A DNA stretch of 64,000 nt, from the NCBI RefSeq assembly GCF_003049725.1, contig NZ_QAGM01000004.1, forward strand, positions 1-64,000, written 5' to 3'. This document shows positions 63,108 through 64,000 of this stretch, piece by piece; within the stretch, counting starts at the first letter, position 1; every line of letters starts with the position of its first letter. A model generated the notes under the pieces. It was not told where the DNA came from and did not search any database. It saw only the letters and a list, made by a program, of their open reading frames with translations. The translations under genes and the position numbers were made by a program. The stretch is from Oceanimonas marisflavi (lineage in GTDB: Bacteria > Pseudomonadota > Gammaproteobacteria > Enterobacterales > Aeromonadaceae).

Positions 63108-64000
63108 GCGCGGAGCAGAGCTTCAACCGCTGGGTACGCATTGCCCTGACCCTCTTTGGCGTGCTGCTGGTGTATTTTGTGCTGATTGATAACTATGCGC
63201 CCATGACACCCCAGGCTCAGGTACACCGGCCGGTGCTGCCGGTGGCGCCCAGGGTGGCCGGTCAGGTAGCCAGGGTCGCGGTGAGCAACAACCAGCCCGT
63301 GGCGGCAGGTGATCTGCTGTTTGAACTGGATGATACCGATTACCGGCTGGCGCTGGCCCGGGCCGACCTGCAGCAGCAGCTGGCGGCCGCCGAGATGGAG
63401 CGTCAGCAGGCGGCAATGGCCGCCATCGAGGCGGAAATCGAGCAGGTCCGGTTAAAGGCGCAGGAGCTGGCGCGGGAAGCCGCGCGGCTGGAGCGGCTGC
63501 ACCGTCTTGGTCATATGTCGGTACAGCAGGCGGAGCAGGCCCGCAATCAGGCCCGGCAGGCGCAAAGCGCACTGCTGGCGGTGGAAGCCCGGCAGCAGGA
63601 AGCCGAACAGGCGCTGGCGGCGTCGGCGCTGGCCCATGAGCAGGCCAGCAATGCCTATGAGCAGGCAAGACTGGCGCTGCAACGCACTCGGGTAAAAGCT
63701 GAAATGGCCGGACGTATCGGCAATCTGCAACTGCAGGAAGGCGTGCAGGCTCAGGCCGGCCAGCCGCTGCTGGCCTTGATTTCCAACGAGCTGACGGTGA
63801 TCGCCGATCTGCGGGAAAAAAGCCTGCGCCATGTGACCACGGGCACCGAGGTGGGCGTGGTGTTTGATGCCGTGCCGGGACGCATTTTCGACGGTCATGT
63901 CAGCAGTATCGACAGCGGCGTGCGTCATGGCCAGCAGACGGCCGACGGCCTGCTGGTGCAGCCGGAAAATTCCGATCGCTGGGTGCGGGACGCCCAGCGG
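63104..64000 (+). CDS. HlyD-family membrane fusion protein (partial)
   Basis: The gene runs off the right edge; 299 codons are visible. N-terminal membrane anchor (about 12-30, IALTLFGVLLVYFVLIDNY), a biotinyl-lipoyl-like strand region (VAPRVAGQVARVAVSNNQPVAAGDLLFELDDTDY), then a long alpha-hairpin coiled coil (about 85-195, Gln/Ala/Glu-rich) and the second half of the lipoyl domain. Resembles E. coli YiaV/YibH/EmrA periplasmic adaptors. A pump gene (EmrB/MFS or DUF3302 small protein) is expected next but is outside the window. Confidence 0.85.
   Translation, partial: MSAEQSFNRWVRIALTLFGVLLVYFVLIDNYAPMTPQAQVHRPVLPVAPRVAGQVARVAVSNNQPVAAGDLLFELDDTDYRLALARADLQQQLAAAEMERQQAAMAAIEAEIEQVRLKAQELAREAARLERLHRLGHMSVQQAEQARNQARQAQSALLAVEARQQEAEQALAASALAHEQASNAYEQARLALQRTRVKAEMAGRIGNLQLQEGVQAQAGQPLLALISNELTVIADLREKSLRHVTTGTEVGVVFDAVPGRIFDGHVSSIDSGVRHGQQTADGLLVQPENSDRWVRDAQR

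Overview
The window is a contiguous piece of a gammaproteobacterial chromosome of high GC content. Gene order and protein character suggest a marine member of the Aeromonadales (Oceanimonas / Oceanisphaera / Zobellella type). This rests on three things: the Enterobacterales/Vibrionales-like gene order, the E. coli-type sRNAs RyhB and Spot 42 next to Pseudomonas-like lptM-lysA-dapF, and a seven-subunit Mrp antiporter. No CRISPR array, prophage, insertion sequence or plasmid gene was seen. This is ordinary chromosome backbone, and most of the interest lies between the genes.

Layout. 1-554: end of an rRNA operon (23S 3' end, 5S, tRNA-Thr(GGT), a second diverged 5S, terminator). 575-4607: copper regulator cueR behind its own 19-bp-spacer promoter, ccoG, srkA-dsbA, a small unknown gene. 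4637-12899: comM facing away from the attenuated ilvLGMEDA operon (branched-chain amino acids). 13155-14863: a urea transporter coupled to a beta-hydroxyacid dehydrogenase. 15075-19070: hemCDXY (minus strand), divergent from cyaA. 19268-29291: cyaA, cyaY (minus), lptM-lysA-dapF-DUF484-xerC, yigB, uvrD. 29527-36002: rarD, recQ, a monohaem cytochrome, selO, a small DUF3630-like gene, a probable preQ1 riboswitch with the queuosine-precursor transporter yhhQ, and an exported protein of unknown function. 36093-40275: ryhB under a Fur box, elbB, polA, Spot 42. 40405-41347: TPP riboswitch and thiD. 41547-47232: mrpABCDEFG. 47260-53167: a signalling block of dual-REC protein, HPt/REC diguanylate cyclase and two sensor kinases. 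53198-58376: rsuA-engB (minus), cytochrome c4, then methyltransferase-yihI-DUF2489-hemN. 58554-62441: add and ntrBC (minus). 62600-64000: a SlyA-type regulator with a near-consensus promoter and SlyA box, coupled to an HlyD-family pump subunit that runs off the end.

The order yifB(comM)-ilvLGMEDA, hemYXDC-cyaA-cyaY-lptM-dapF-yigA(DUF484)-xerC-yigB-uvrD-rarD-recQ and srkA-dsbA / polA-spf-engB-yihI-hemN-ntrC-ntrB matches the 84-87 min part of the E. coli map, with local inserts (lysA, Mrp operon, signalling block, cytochromes). Themes that connect neighbours are haem and cytochromes (hemCDXY, hemN, cytochromes c, ccoG), cAMP (cyaA with its own CRP site, Spot 42), iron (Fur box, ryhB), nitrogen (ntrBC, urea transporter) and RNA sensing (TPP, preQ1, ilvL attenuator).

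Between the genes there are several repeat types that are not explained by genes: 7-bp-period arrays clustered at 3' ends of genes, REP-like inverted pairs, a conserved CCCACGC/GCGTGGG palindrome, and two ~150-330 bp stretches made of consecutive hairpins. I found no clearly new defence or mobile system. The best leads are the heptamer arrays, the hairpin arrays, the phosphorelay/c-di-GMP block and the urea-transporter/dehydrogenase pair.
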